Positions 9,540 through 17,451 of a stretch of 22,809 bases of DNA are shown piece by piece; position 1 is the stretch's first letter; the number at the start of each line of letters is the position of its first letter. Location: positions 1-22,809 of the forward strand of contig DVJU01000097.1 in assembly GCA_018716545.1 (NCBI GenBank), given 5' to 3'. The notes beneath the pieces are model-generated. The model was not told the DNA's origin. It did no database searches and was given only the letters and a program-made list of their open reading frames with translations. The position numbers and the translations under genes are program-made. The stretch is from Scatomorpha pullicola. Its GTDB lineage: Bacteria > Bacillota > Clostridia > Oscillospirales > Oscillospiraceae.

Positions 9540-10457
9540 TTACTCCTCTGAGGTTCCCTCCCGGGCTATGGCTATGAGGCGCTTGAGCCGGTGGCTCAGG
9601 CAGCTCTTGGTGACGCTGGGCTGAGACAGAGCCGCCAGCTCGGCCAGGCTCGCCTCCGGATTGGCTATGCGCAGCAGAGCCGCCTGCTGCAAGCCCTCGG
9701 GCAGGGTGTCCAGACCCTGCTCCAGCTCTATCTGACGTATGGCCTCAAGCTGTTCGGCCGCCGCGGCGACTATCTTGTCGGCGTTGGCGCTGTCGCAGTT
9801 GACCTTGCGGTTTATCTCGTTGCGCATGTCCTTTTCCACGCGCGCGGACATTATCTCAAGCGCGGAGACGTCCGCGCCGACGGTGGTCAGGAAGTCGGCT
9901 ATGGCCTCGCTCTGCTTGAAGTAGGCGAGGAAGCTCGCCCCGCGCACGGCCTGTCCCGGCTCAAAGCCCAGCTCGCCGAGCAGGGCGCACATCTCGCGCC
10001 CCACGGCCGCGTGGGTGGTGGCCAGCTCCAGGTGGTAGCGCTTCGACGGGTCGGTCATGCTCCCGCCGGCCAGGAAGGCGCCGCGCACAAAGCTGGCCTT
10101 GCAGCAGTCGTTCTCCAGCACGCCGAGGTTGATGTGCAGCGAGAGCGTGTCCTCCGGCTCCATGCCGAAGGCGCGAAACACCTCGGCGATCTTGTCCCGG
10201 TCGGTCATGAGCAGGGTCTTGCGCCCTCCGGGCTTGCCGCCCGCCTCGGGCAGAGAGTCAAAGCTGACGCCGAACGCGCGCTTGAACAGCTTGGGCAGCA
10301 GCGAGGCGAACTCCTCGCTGCCGGTGATGATGCGTATCTCCCTGGGCGTGAAGCTGTTGCAGTAGAGCACCACGCCGTAGGCTTCGGCGACGGCGCAGCA
10401 CTTTTTGCGCCGGTTCATGCGGCAGAGCTCTGCCTTGGCCTCGGATGCAAAGGACAC
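9540..10457 (-). CDS. whiA: DNA-binding protein WhiA
   Basis: This 305-residue protein is a WhiA orthologue: a LAGLIDADG homing-endonuclease-like N-terminal fold fused to a C-terminal helix-turn-helix. The LAGLIDADG-derived segment is FVRGAFLAGGSMTDP (about residues 122-136), without the acidic catalytic residues of true nucleases. The C-terminal HTH is the segment PEASLAELAALSQPSVTKSCLSHRLKRL, near residues 267-294. Family knowledge: WhiA controls sporulation septation in Streptomyces and affects division and chromosome segregation in B. subtilis. The start is GTG at 10457 with GAGGAGG inside the end of yvcK. The gene follows yvcK by 3 nt and precedes dnaE by 5 nt, so it is in the middle of a tight operon. 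The N-terminal CRMNRRKKCC region is Cys-rich. Confidence 0.95.
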   Translation of the reverse strand: MSFASEAKAELCRMNRRKKCCAVAEAYGVVLYCNSFTPREIRIITGSEEFASLLPKLFKRAFGVSFDSLPEAGGKPGGRKTLLMTDRDKIAEVFRAFGMEPEDTLSLHINLGVLENDCCKASFVRGAFLAGGSMTDPSKRYHLELATTHAAVGREMCALLGELGFEPGQAVRGASFLAYFKQSEAIADFLTTVGADVSALEIMSARVEKDMRNEINRKVNCDSANADKIVAAAAEQLEAIRQIELEQGLDTLPEGLQQAALLRIANPEASLAELAALSQPSVTKSCLSHRLKRLIAIAREGTSEE

Positions 10458-10460
10458 GGC

Positions 10461-11474
10461 TCAGCCCTCCTCGCCGTAGACGCGCGTGTGGCTCTTTTCG
10501 CGGTAGAGCCGCAGCAGCTCGCGCGAGAGCGCGTCCGGGTCGTGGCGCACGTAGCCGCTCTGCCACGAGGCCACCGGCGCGCGCAGTATGCCGACGCCGA
10601 GCCTGTAGACGGCCTCGTCGTCTATCTCCACCTGCTCGGCGCCCTCGGCGCCGTAGCGCTCGGCCAGCTTCTCGGGGATGGCCAGGCTGTTGGCCAGGCA
10701 CCAGTCAAAGAGGTGCGCGCCGGAGTTTGAAAAGAGCGCCTCTATGTGGTCGCTGGCGGTGTAGCCCTCGGTCTCGCCGTCCTGGGTCATGACGTTCAGG
10801 ACGTAGATCTTGAAGGCGTCCGAGCTCGCTATCGCCTCGGCCACGCCCTCCGTCACGAGGTTGGGCATGATGGAGGTGTACAAGCTGCCGGGGCCGAGGA
10901 CTATCATATCCGCGTCCTCTATGGCCTCCAGCGCCTGTGGCAGGGCGCGCGGCCGCTCCGGTATCAGGCGCACGCGGCGTATGCGCTTGTCGGTGCCCTT
11001 CTTGAACTCGGCTATGTGAGACTCGCCCACGGCCTCGCTGCCGTCGTCGAACTCGGCGGCGAGGTAGACGTTTTCGTTGGTCACGGGCAGCACGCGCCCG
11101 GTGATGGCGAGGACGTCCGACATGCGGCGCACGGCCTCGTCAAAGGTGTCCGACATGCCGTTGAGCGCGGCGAGGAACAGGTTGCCGAAGCTCTGCCCCT
11201 TGAGGCTGCCCTCCGTGAAGCGGTAGGCCAGGAGCTTTTCCATGATCGGCTCCGTGTTCGCGAGCGCCTGTATGCAGTTGCGCACGTCGCCCGGTGGGGG
11301 CATGCCGAGGTCGGCGCGGAGCATACCGCTGCCGCCGCCGTCGTCGGCCACGGTGACGATGGCCGTTATGTTGCGCGAGAGCTTTTTCAGACCCCGCAGC
11401 ATGGTTGAAAGTCCGGTGCCGCCGCCTATGACGGCGATACGCGGGTCGTACAGACGGTCAGTTTTCATGCTCAT
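10461..11474 (-). CDS. yvcK: YvcK-family protein (gluconeogenesis factor, CofD-like)
   Basis: This 337-residue protein belongs to the CofD/YvcK fold. The nucleotide-binding GGGTGLS is at residues 17-23, followed by VTVADDGGGSG, PPPGDVRNC, GQSFGNLFLAAL and VLGPGSLYTSIMPNLV, all typical of YvcK rather than the F420 enzyme CofD. In B. subtilis YvcK is needed for growth on gluconeogenic carbon sources, forms helix-like patterns at the cell periphery, binds UDP-sugars and affects cell wall and PBP1 placement. The annotated ATG overlaps the rapZ stop by 4 nt (ATGA). A second ATG two codons later (11468) has AAAAGGG at a better distance, so the true start could be either. Confidence 0.95.
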   Translation of the reverse strand: MSMKTDRLYDPRIAVIGGGTGLSTMLRGLKKLSRNITAIVTVADDGGGSGMLRADLGMPPPGDVRNCIQALANTEPIMEKLLAYRFTEGSLKGQSFGNLFLAALNGMSDTFDEAVRRMSDVLAITGRVLPVTNENVYLAAEFDDGSEAVGESHIAEFKKGTDKRIRRVRLIPERPRALPQALEAIEDADMIVLGPGSLYTSIMPNLVTEGVAEAIASSDAFKIYVLNVMTQDGETEGYTASDHIEALFSNSGAHLFDWCLANSLAIPEKLAERYGAEGAEQVEIDDEAVYRLGVGILRAPVASWQSGYVRHDPDALSRELLRLYREKSHTRVYGEEG

Positions 11475-12325
11475 CCCTTTTCTATGTCACGGAACGCCGC
11501 GGTGACGTTCCCGCTCTTTTCGGAGAGCCGGCGGGCGAGGGCGTCGGCCACGGCCACGCTCCTGTGCCGGCCGCCGGTGCAGCCGATGGCTATGTGCAGC
11601 GTGTAGCGCCCCTCCTCGGCGTAGAGAGGCATGACGAAGTCCAGCAGCGCGGTCAGCCTGTCCATGAACTCGCGCGTCTCGTCGCGGTCGAGCACGAACC
11701 TAGCCACGCCCTCGTCCAGGCCGCTGAGCGGCCTGAGCTCCGAGACGTAGTAGGGGTTCGGCAGAAAGCGCACGTCGAACACCAGGTCCGCGTCCAGCGG
11801 CAGGCCGTACTTATAGCCGAAGGCCGTCACCGTGACGGCAAAGCGCTTGTCGGCGCTGCCCAGCAGCTCGCGTATGCGGCTTTGCAGCATGGCGGTGGTC
11901 AGCCCCGAGGTGTTGATTATGTAGTCGGCGCGCTCGCGCACCGGCTCCAGCGCCCTGGCCTCGCGGCGCACGGCGTCGTCTATCGTCCCGCCCGGCTCCT
12001 GCATGGGGTGCGGTCGGCGCGAGCTTTTATAGCGGCGCACGATGGTCGGCACGTCGGCCTCTATGTAGAGTATCCGGTACTCCAGACCCATGTCCCAAAG
12101 CCCGTCCAGCGCCGGGAGCAGCCCGTCGACGCTCTCGCGCTCGCGCACGTCGGTCACGAGCGCCACGTGGTCGTAGCGCCCGCGGCTGGCCAGGCACAGC
12201 TCCGCAAAGCGCGGCAGCAGCGCCAGCGGCATGTTGTCGACGCAGTAGTAGCCCATGTCCTCAAGTATGTCGGCGGCCTGGCTCTTGCCCGCGCCGGACA
12301 TTCCGGATATTATAAGAAACTCCAT
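11471..12325 (-). CDS. rapZ: RNase adapter / nucleotide-binding protein RapZ
   Basis: This 284-residue protein carries the P-loop GMSGAGKS at residues 8-15, DNMP, a Walker-B-like segment ending YIEAD, DVRFLPNPYYV in the middle, and the C-terminal GCTGGRHRSVAVADAL characteristic of the RapZ/YvcJ family. Family knowledge: E. coli RapZ delivers the GlmZ small RNA to RNase E and senses glucosamine-6-phosphate. B. subtilis YvcJ binds GTP and its role is less clear, so the RNA-adapter function is not certain here. ATG at 12325 with GGAGAG upstream. It is 49 bp from murB and overlaps yvcK by 4 nt. The link to cell-wall amino-sugar metabolism fits the murB and yvcK neighbours. Confidence 0.95.
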   Translation of the reverse strand: MEFLIISGMSGAGKSQAADILEDMGYYCVDNMPLALLPRFAELCLASRGRYDHVALVTDVRERESVDGLLPALDGLWDMGLEYRILYIEADVPTIVRRYKSSRRPHPMQEPGGTIDDAVRREARALEPVRERADYIINTSGLTTAMLQSRIRELLGSADKRFAVTVTAFGYKYGLPLDADLVFDVRFLPNPYYVSELRPLSGLDEGVARFVLDRDETREFMDRLTALLDFVMPLYAEEGRYTLHIAIGCTGGRHRSVAVADALARRLSEKSGNVTAAFRDIEKG

Positions 12326-12374
12326 TGACTCTCCTTGTTCGCTTGTATCCCGCCCCCGCCGGAGCGGGAGGGCG

Positions 12375-13295
12375 TCATATCTCTCCGCCTATTATCTTGA
12401 CCTCCGGCTCCAGCCAGACACCCTCGCGCTCGAACACGCGGCGGCGGACCTCCCGCATGAGCGAGAGCACGTCGTCAAACGTCGCGCCGCCGGCGTTTAT
12501 CACGAATCCGGCGTGCTTGGTCGAGACCATGGCTCCGCCCACGGAAAAGCCCTTCAGCCCCGCGGCGTCTATCATCGCGGCGGCGTAGCCGCCTGCCGGG
12601 CGCTTGAAGGTGCTGCCCGCGCTGGGCATATCCAGCGGCTGGGACGCCCTGCGCTTTTCTATCAGCTCGCGCATACGCGCGCGTATCTGCTCGCCGTCAC
12701 CCTCGCTCAGCGCAAAGAGCGCCGAGGTGACCAGCCTGTCGGTGCCGGTGAAGGCGCTGCGGCGGTAGCCGAAGTCCAGCTCCGCGGCGCTCAGGGTCTT
12801 TATCTCGCCGTCGGAGTCTATGAACTCCACGCTCTCGATTACGTCCTTCAGCTCGCCGCCGTAGGCTCCGGCGTTCATGGCCGTTCCTCCGCCGACGGAG
12901 CCGGGGATGCCGTGCGCGAACTCCAGCCCGGCCAGCGAGTGCTCGGCGGCGAAAACCGCCGTGGCCGCGAGCGTGGCTCCCGCCCCGGCGCGGACGTGCG
13001 TGGCGTCCGCCAGCTCCAGCGCGCCCATGGGCTTGGACATGCAGACCACGGCGCCGTCGTATCCGGCGTCGCTGACCAGCAGGTTGGTGCCGTTGCCCAT
13101 GATGAGCGTCGCTGCGCCGGCGGCGCGCAGTATGCGCATGGCCTGCGCCGCCCCGGCCGCCGAGCCGGGCAGCAGCATGAGCGCGGCCGGGCCTCCGATG
13201 CGGAACGAGCAGTGCTCGCTCATGGGTTCGTTCTCGCGTATTTCAAGCCCGGGTACGGCGGAGCGCAGCTCCGCGGCTATTGCGCTGTAGTCCAT
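12375..13295 (-). CDS. murB: UDP-N-acetylenolpyruvoylglucosamine reductase
   Basis: This 306-residue flavoenzyme uses NADPH and FAD to reduce UDP-GlcNAc-enolpyruvate to UDP-MurNAc, the second committed step of peptidoglycan precursor synthesis. FAD-binding motifs are FRIGGPA (31-37), MGNGTNLLVSD (66-76) and GIPGSVGGGTAMNAGAYGGE (129-148). The catalytic residues are visible as GYRRSAF (Tyr177, Arg178), the proton-donor Ser228 in PSAGSTFKRP, and the C-terminal Glu in WLEPEVK. The layout fits the shorter type II MurB group. ATG at 13295 only 2 nt after the hprK stop, with AAAGGA inside the end of hprK. A GC-rich hairpin without a T tail (12349-12374) follows the stop before rapZ. Confidence 0.97.
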   Translation of the reverse strand: MDYSAIAAELRSAVPGLEIRENEPMSEHCSFRIGGPAALMLLPGSAAGAAQAMRILRAAGAATLIMGNGTNLLVSDAGYDGAVVCMSKPMGALELADATHVRAGAGATLAATAVFAAEHSLAGLEFAHGIPGSVGGGTAMNAGAYGGELKDVIESVEFIDSDGEIKTLSAAELDFGYRRSAFTGTDRLVTSALFALSEGDGEQIRARMRELIEKRRASQPLDMPSAGSTFKRPAGGYAAAMIDAAGLKGFSVGGAMVSTKHAGFVINAGGATFDDVLSLMREVRRRVFEREGVWLEPEVKIIGGEI

Positions 13296-13297
13296 GC

Positions 13298-14242
13298 TCA
13301 GAAGTCCTTTCCCTGGTCGACCAGGTGGTCGTGCTCGCGCGCGAGCGTCTCGGCGGCGTTGTAGCCCATCTTCTTCTGGCGGTTGTTCATGGCCGCAAGC
13401 TCCAGTATGACGGAGAGGTTGCGTCCGGGGCTGACCGGGATGGTGTAGCAGGGCAGCTGTACGCCGAGGATGGTGGTGTACTCGGTCTCCAGACCCAGGC
13501 GGTCATAGGTCTTCTCATCGTCCCACAGCTCAAAGTTGACCACCAGGTCGACGTTTGTCTCCGGCTTCACCGCGCCGACGCCGAAGATGTGCCGCGCGTT
13601 GATGACGCCTATGCCGCGCAGCTCCATGTAATAGCGTATGAGCTCGGGCGCCGTGCCTATGAGCGTCTCGCGCGAGATGCGGCGTATCTCCACCGCGTCG
13701 TCGGCTATGAGGCGGTGGCCGCGCTTGATAAGCTCAAGGGCGGTCTCGCTCTTGCCCACGCCGGAGTCGCCGGTTATCAGCAGACCCTCGCCGTAGACCT
13801 CGACCAGCACGCCGTGCATGGTTATGCGAGGCGCCATGGCGTTGCGCAGCATGCTTATGAGGTCGGCCATGAAGGTGGAGGTGTCCTCCGCCGTGCTCAT
13901 GAGCGTGCGGTCGTACTTTTGCGCCGTCTCCAGCAGCTCGGGCATCGGCTCTATGTTGTGGCAGAGTATGATGGCGCAGATGTCGAAGCGCATGAAGCGC
14001 TCGAGCGCCTCGCGGCGCTGCTCGGCGTCCAGGCTCTCGAGGAAGGTGTTCTCGACGCGGCCTATGAGCTGGAGCCGCTTGGGGTCGAAATAGTCGTAGA
14101 ATCCGGCGAGCTGCAGCGCGGGGCGGTTCACGTCCGCAGTGCGCACGCGCACACTGTCAAAGTCCTTTGCGGCGTGCAGTATGGTCAAGCCCTGTTCGCC
14201 TGCTACGGCGCTCAGGCTGACGGAGTATTCGTCGTTTCGCAT
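13298..14242 (-). CDS. hprK: HPr kinase/phosphorylase
   Basis: This 314-residue bifunctional enzyme phosphorylates and dephosphorylates Ser46 of HPr, setting carbon catabolite repression and PTS activity. Visible: the catalytic-region segment HGVLVEVYG (143-151), Walker A GDSGVGKS (158-165), the acidic pair in LIADDAVEI, GIGVINARHIFGVGAV, and the family signature VSPGRNLSVILELAAMN near the C-terminus. I use the ATG at 14242, which has AAGGAGG 5 nt upstream. An in-frame ATG 72 nt further upstream overlaps the promoter and lacks a site. First gene of the hprK-murB-rapZ-yvcK-whiA-dnaE cluster. A GGCGCC-GA-GGCGCC hairpin (14256-14269) sits just before the ribosome binding site. Confidence 0.96.
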   Translation of the reverse strand: MRNDEYSVSLSAVAGEQGLTILHAAKDFDSVRVRTADVNRPALQLAGFYDYFDPKRLQLIGRVENTFLESLDAEQRREALERFMRFDICAIILCHNIEPMPELLETAQKYDRTLMSTAEDTSTFMADLISMLRNAMAPRITMHGVLVEVYGEGLLITGDSGVGKSETALELIKRGHRLIADDAVEIRRISRETLIGTAPELIRYYMELRGIGVINARHIFGVGAVKPETNVDLVVNFELWDDEKTYDRLGLETEYTTILGVQLPCYTIPVSPGRNLSVILELAAMNNRQKKMGYNAAETLAREHDHLVDQGKDF

Positions 14243-14285
14243 GTTGCCTCCTTCCGGCGCCTCGGCGCCAGACGTAGTTATATAT

Positions 14286-14314
14286 ATTGTAACCATCTTG
14301 GCCGGTTTTGGCAA
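14286..14314 (-). promoter_or_regulatory. Sigma-A promoter of the hprK operon
   Basis: On the minus strand -35 TTGCCA (14309-14314) and -10 TACAAT (14286-14291) are 17 bp apart, each one mismatch from consensus. It lies about 44 bp upstream of the hprK start and is the only clear promoter seen for the six-gene cluster. Confidence 0.8.
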
Positions 14315-14387
14315 TGGTTTTATTCCCTGGCGGCTGGCGCGGCTAAAGCGCGCCGGGCTTTTAAAGGCGCGAGTAAATATATTTTTC

Positions 14388-14416
14388 TTGCATTTGTACT
14401 CGCACAGTGCTATTAT
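14388..14416 (+). promoter_or_regulatory. Sigma-A promoter of rpmB
   Basis: TTGCAT (14388-14393) and TATTAT (14411-14416) are spaced by 17 bp, in an A/T-rich stretch about 45 bp upstream of the rpmB start. Confidence 0.72.
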
Positions 14417-14461
14417 ATTATGGCTGTCAAAAGAAATTAGCTGGAACGGAGGTGCAACTCA

Positions 14462-14650
14462 ATGGCAAAGTGCGAATTCTGCGGCAAGGATATGGCTTTC
14501 GGCATCAAGGTCAGCCATTCCCACAGGCGCTCCAACCGCACCTGGAAGCCCAACGTTAAGCGCGTCAAGGCCATCGTGGACGGAAGCCCGAAGCACGTCT
14601 ACGCCTGCACCCGCTGCCTGCGCAGCGGAAAGGTCACCCGCGCGGTCTGA
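14462..14650 (+). CDS. rpmB: 50S ribosomal protein L28 (bL28), zinc-ribbon form
   Basis: This 62-residue protein of normal bL28 length is a structural part of the large ribosomal subunit. It begins MAKCEFCGKD and has YACTRCLRSGKV near its end, giving two CxxC pairs (Cys4/Cys7 and Cys49/Cys52) that would hold a zinc ion. This is the C+ form; many bacteria also have a Cys-lacking copy used under zinc limitation, not seen here. The family motif is SHSHRRSNRTWKPN (about 18-31). The start has GGAGGTG about 7 nt upstream. It has its own promoter and terminator, so it is monocistronic. Both Ile codons are ATC, as expected for a highly expressed gene. Confidence 0.97.
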   Translation: MAKCEFCGKDMAFGIKVSHSHRRSNRTWKPNVKRVKAIVDGSPKHVYACTRCLRSGKVTRAV

Positions 14651-14664
14651 GCCGTGCGCAGCCT

Positions 14665-14707
14665 AAGCCGCGCCGGGAGGGAGAACTGTCCCACCCGGCG
14701 CGGCTTT
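14665..14707 (+). terminator. Intrinsic terminator of rpmB
   Basis: AAGCCGCGCCGGG (14665-14677) pairs perfectly with CCCGGCGCGGCTT (14694-14706) over 13 bp, with a 16-nt loop and a short T tail. It lies 14 bp after the rpmB stop. Confidence 0.82.
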
Positions 14708-14738
14708 GCCTATATGTCCGGGCTGCCCCCTCCGGCAA

Positions 14739-14767
14739 TTGACAACGCACAGGGGCGATGCTATAAT
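14739..14767 (+). promoter_or_regulatory. Perfect-consensus extended -10 sigma-A promoter of the CNNM pair
   Basis: TTGACA (14739-14744), a 17-bp spacer, then TATAAT (14762-14767) preceded by TGC (extended -10). Every position matches consensus. The leader of about 70 nt contains a small hairpin, ATCAC/GTGAT (14819-14835), with GGGGA in its loop, close to the ribosome binding site of the first gene. Confidence 0.88.
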
Positions 14768-14843
14768 TTACAATCAGATTATAATGTGCCCTTGCTTTAC
14801 ATAGGCATAGAACAATACATCACACGGGGAGTGATAGTCCTTT

Positions 14844-16133
14844 ATGGACGCAGGCAGTATATCATGCACGATAGCGGCGCTGGCGATGCTGCTGCTGGCG
14901 GGGTATTTCACGCTGGTGGAGGCGGCCTTTTCAAACGCCTCGCGTGCACGCATAAAGGCGCTGGAGGATTCCGAGCGCCGGACTCGCCGCGCCCTGAGCG
15001 TGCTCGACGACTGGGAGCGCGCCCGCGGCGCGATACTCATTGGCACCAACCTCGCCCATGTGGCTCTGGCCGCGCTGGTGACCTACGTGGCAATCGACGT
15101 CTGGCCGCTGTGGAGCGCGGCGGTCGCCGCCGTGTGCGCGGCGCTGCTGGTGTTTTTCCTGGCCGAGGCCATACCCAAGTGCCTGGCCGTCCGCCGCGCC
15201 GAGCGCGTTTGCCTGGCCACGGCGCTGTCGCTGAAGTTCTTTACGGCGGTCTTCAGGCCGGTGTACTTCCTGTTTGCGGCCATCGGCCGCGGCATAGCGC
15301 GCTTTACAAAGGGCGACGCCGAGGTGTCGGTCACCGAGGATGAGCTGTACGACATAATCGAGGACATGACCGACCAGGGCAGCCTGGACACCGAGCGCGG
15401 CGAGCTGGTCAGCAGCGCGCTGCAATTCGCGGACCTGACCGCGGAGAACATCCTCACCGCCCGCGTGGACGTGGCCGCCATAGACGTGGAGTGGGACGCT
15501 GCAAAGGTGCTGGACTTCATCAAGCGCGAGCGGCACTCGCGCCTGCCCGTGTACTCCGAGAGCGTGGACAACATCATAGGCGTGCTGCAGATACGCAAGT
15601 ACATACGCGAGTACCTGGCGCACGGCGAGCAGGCCGACCTGCGCGCCCTGCTGGACGAGGCGTATTTTGTCAGCCGCGACATGAAGATAGACGAGCTGCT
15701 CTCTGTCATGAGCGCGAAGAAGCTCAACATGGCCGTGGTCAACGACGGCTACGGCGGCACGCTGGGCATAGTCACGGTGGAGGACATACTCGAGGAGCTC
15801 GTCGGCGAGATCTGGGACGAGGACGACGTGGTCGAGGAGAGCTTTGTGCCCCTGGGCGGAGGCCGGTACGAGGTCGACGCGGAGAGCCCGGTGGGCGAGA
15901 CGCTTGAAAAGCTCGGCCTGGACACGAAGGAGCTGCCCGACGAGGACGAATACAAGCTCATGGGCGAGTGGGCGTACGAGCAGTTCGACCGCATACCCTC
16001 CACGCGCGAGAGCTTCAAATGGGGTCGTCTGAATGTGACCGTCAGCGAGATGCGCCAGAACCGCATAGTCAAGCTCGTCTGCCGCGTCGAGCCTGAACCG
16101 GAGACGGACACGGAAGGGGGCGAGGCGAAGTGA
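14844..16133 (+). CDS. CNNM/CBS/CorC membrane protein, first copy (probable divalent-cation exporter)
   Basis: This 429-residue protein has the HlyC/CorC layout. A DUF21/CNNM transmembrane domain occupies about residues 1-145, with hydrophobic segments near 8-30, 66-84 and 89-108 and the family's VEAAFSNASRARI motif. A paired CBS domain at about 190-320 contains HSRLPVYSESVDNIIGVL and MAVVNDGYGGTLGIVTVEDILEELVGEIWDE. A C-terminal CorC_HlyC domain follows (about 330-420). Family knowledge: bacterial members such as MpfA export Mg2+ with CBS nucleotide sensing; older annotations as hemolysins are misleading. ATG at 14844 with GGGGAG about 12 nt upstream, a rather long spacing. It overlaps the next copy by 4 nt. 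The exact ion is not shown by sequence. Confidence 0.9.
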   Translation: MDAGSISCTIAALAMLLLAGYFTLVEAAFSNASRARIKALEDSERRTRRALSVLDDWERARGAILIGTNLAHVALAALVTYVAIDVWPLWSAAVAAVCAALLVFFLAEAIPKCLAVRRAERVCLATALSLKFFTAVFRPVYFLFAAIGRGIARFTKGDAEVSVTEDELYDIIEDMTDQGSLDTERGELVSSALQFADLTAENILTARVDVAAIDVEWDAAKVLDFIKRERHSRLPVYSESVDNIIGVLQIRKYIREYLAHGEQADLRALLDEAYFVSRDMKIDELLSVMSAKKLNMAVVNDGYGGTLGIVTVEDILEELVGEIWDEDDVVEESFVPLGGGRYEVDAESPVGETLEKLGLDTKELPDEDEYKLMGEWAYEQFDRIPSTRESFKWGRLNVTVSEMRQNRIVKLVCRVEPEPETDTEGGEAK

Positions 16134-17398
16134 GCGGATACATCATAGGCTTCATCGCGCTGCTGGCGCTGTCCGCGCTGTTCTCTGCCGCCGAGAGCGC
16201 CTACACCGAGTGCAACCGGCTGAGGATAGAGTCCGCCGCCGAGGAGGGCAAGCGCTCCGCCGCCACGGCGCTGAAGATGCTCGACCGCTTTGACTCCACC
16301 ATAAACGCCATACTGCTGGGCAACAGCCTGGCGAACATCTGCGCCACCGCCGTGGCCTGCACGGCCGGCGTCGTCCTGACCGGCGGCATGGAGTGGATGT
16401 GGCTGGCCGCGATCTGCGCGCTGGTGCTGATACTGCTCTTTGGCGAGATACTGCCCCGGAGCATAGCGGGCAAGAACGCGAACCGCCTGGCGCTGAGCCT
16501 CGCCAAGCCGGTGAGGGTGCTGACGCTTATCGTGACGCCGCTGAGCTGGCTGTTCGGCTCCGTGGCCAGGCTGATGACCCACCCGGAGCGCGGCTCCGAG
16601 CTGGGGGAGGACGACGAGGCCGCGGTGGAGGAGCTGCAGAGCATCATCGACACCGCCGCGGACGAGAGCGTGCTGGACGAGAACCGCAGCGAGCTGCTGC
16701 GCAGCGCGCTGGAGTTCTCCGAGCTGAGCGCCAGCGAGGCCATGACCGCGCGCGTCGACGTCGACGCCATAGACATAGACGACGACTGGGAGGACATCCT
16801 GGCCGAGATAGAGAACAGCAGGCACTCCCGCCTGCCGGTGTACGAGGACAGCATCGACAACATCATAGGCTTCCTCTACCTGAACCACTTCCTCAAGGCC
16901 ATGACCGAGAACCCGCACCCGGACATACGCGGTATGCTAATGGAGCCGCTGTACGTCTACAAGACCGTCAAGCTGCCCCAGGTGCTCTCCGAGCTGAGAC
17001 ACGCCAAAAAGCACCTCGCCATCGTCACCGACGAGTACGGCGGCACGCTGGGCGTCATATCCCTCGAGGACGTGCTCGAGCAGATAGTCGGCGAGATCTG
17101 GGACGAGACGGACGAGGTCGAGACGGAGGTCGTTGAAAAGGCCGAGGGCGAATACGAGATAGACGGCGACATGACCATCTCAGACTTCCTGGAGCTGGTC
17201 GGGCTGGACGAGGACGAGTTCGAGTGCGAGAGCGACACCGCCGGCGGCTGGACGCTCGAGATGTTCGGGCGCTTCCCGGAGGCCGGGGACAGCTTTGAGT
17301 ACGGGAACCTCACCGTCACCGTCCTGGCCATGGATAAGCAGCGCGTGGATAAGCTCCTTGTCCGCCGCCGCGAGGAACCCGCGGAGGACGGGGAATAA
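16130..17398 (+). CDS. CNNM/CBS/CorC membrane protein, second copy (probable divalent-cation exporter)
   Basis: This 422-residue paralogue of the preceding gene has the same order of domains. The CNNM domain starts with ALFSAAESAYTECNRLRI, closer to the family consensus than the first copy, and has GEILPRSIAGKNANRLAL. The CBS pair contains HSRLPVYEDSIDNIIGFLYL and LAIVTDEYGGTLGVISLEDVLEQIVGEIWDE, and a CorC_HlyC tail follows. The start is GTG at 16130, overlapping the stop of the first copy by 4 nt, so translation is coupled and the two products may form a heterodimer. The CBS and C-terminal parts are clearly alike between copies while the membrane parts differ more. An intrinsic terminator follows 7 nt after the stop. 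Confidence 0.9.
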   Translation: MSGYIIGFIALLALSALFSAAESAYTECNRLRIESAAEEGKRSAATALKMLDRFDSTINAILLGNSLANICATAVACTAGVVLTGGMEWMWLAAICALVLILLFGEILPRSIAGKNANRLALSLAKPVRVLTLIVTPLSWLFGSVARLMTHPERGSELGEDDEAAVEELQSIIDTAADESVLDENRSELLRSALEFSELSASEAMTARVDVDAIDIDDDWEDILAEIENSRHSRLPVYEDSIDNIIGFLYLNHFLKAMTENPHPDIRGMLMEPLYVYKTVKLPQVLSELRHAKKHLAIVTDEYGGTLGVISLEDVLEQIVGEIWDETDEVETEVVEKAEGEYEIDGDMTISDFLELVGLDEDEFECESDTAGGWTLEMFGRFPEAGDSFEYGNLTVTVLAMDKQRVDKLLVRRREEPAEDGE

Positions 17399-17405
17399 AG
17401 CCTTA

Positions 17406-17435
17406 AAAATGCACCGGTCAAGGCCGGTGCATTTT
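17406..17435. terminator. Bidirectional terminator between convergent genes
   Basis: AAAATGCACCGG (17406-17417) and CCGGTGCATTTT (17424-17435) form a perfect 12-bp stem around a 6-nt loop. The A/T ends give a T tract in both directions, so it can end both the CNNM pair and the minus-strand lipoprotein gene. Confidence 0.9.
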
Positions 17436-17451
17436 CGTGCTTATTTTACGC

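Noticed and set aside
12349..12374. GC-rich inverted repeat between murB and rapZ as a terminator.
   Set aside because: The stem is imperfect, there is no T run on the minus strand, and the next gene's ribosome binding site follows at once. At most it is a processing or attenuation hairpin.
14336..14354. GGCGCG/CGCGCC hairpin in the hprK-rpmB gap, followed by GGGCTTTTAAA.
   Set aside because: It lies upstream of both divergent promoters, so neither transcript would contain it. It could be an operator, but there is no second copy or other support.
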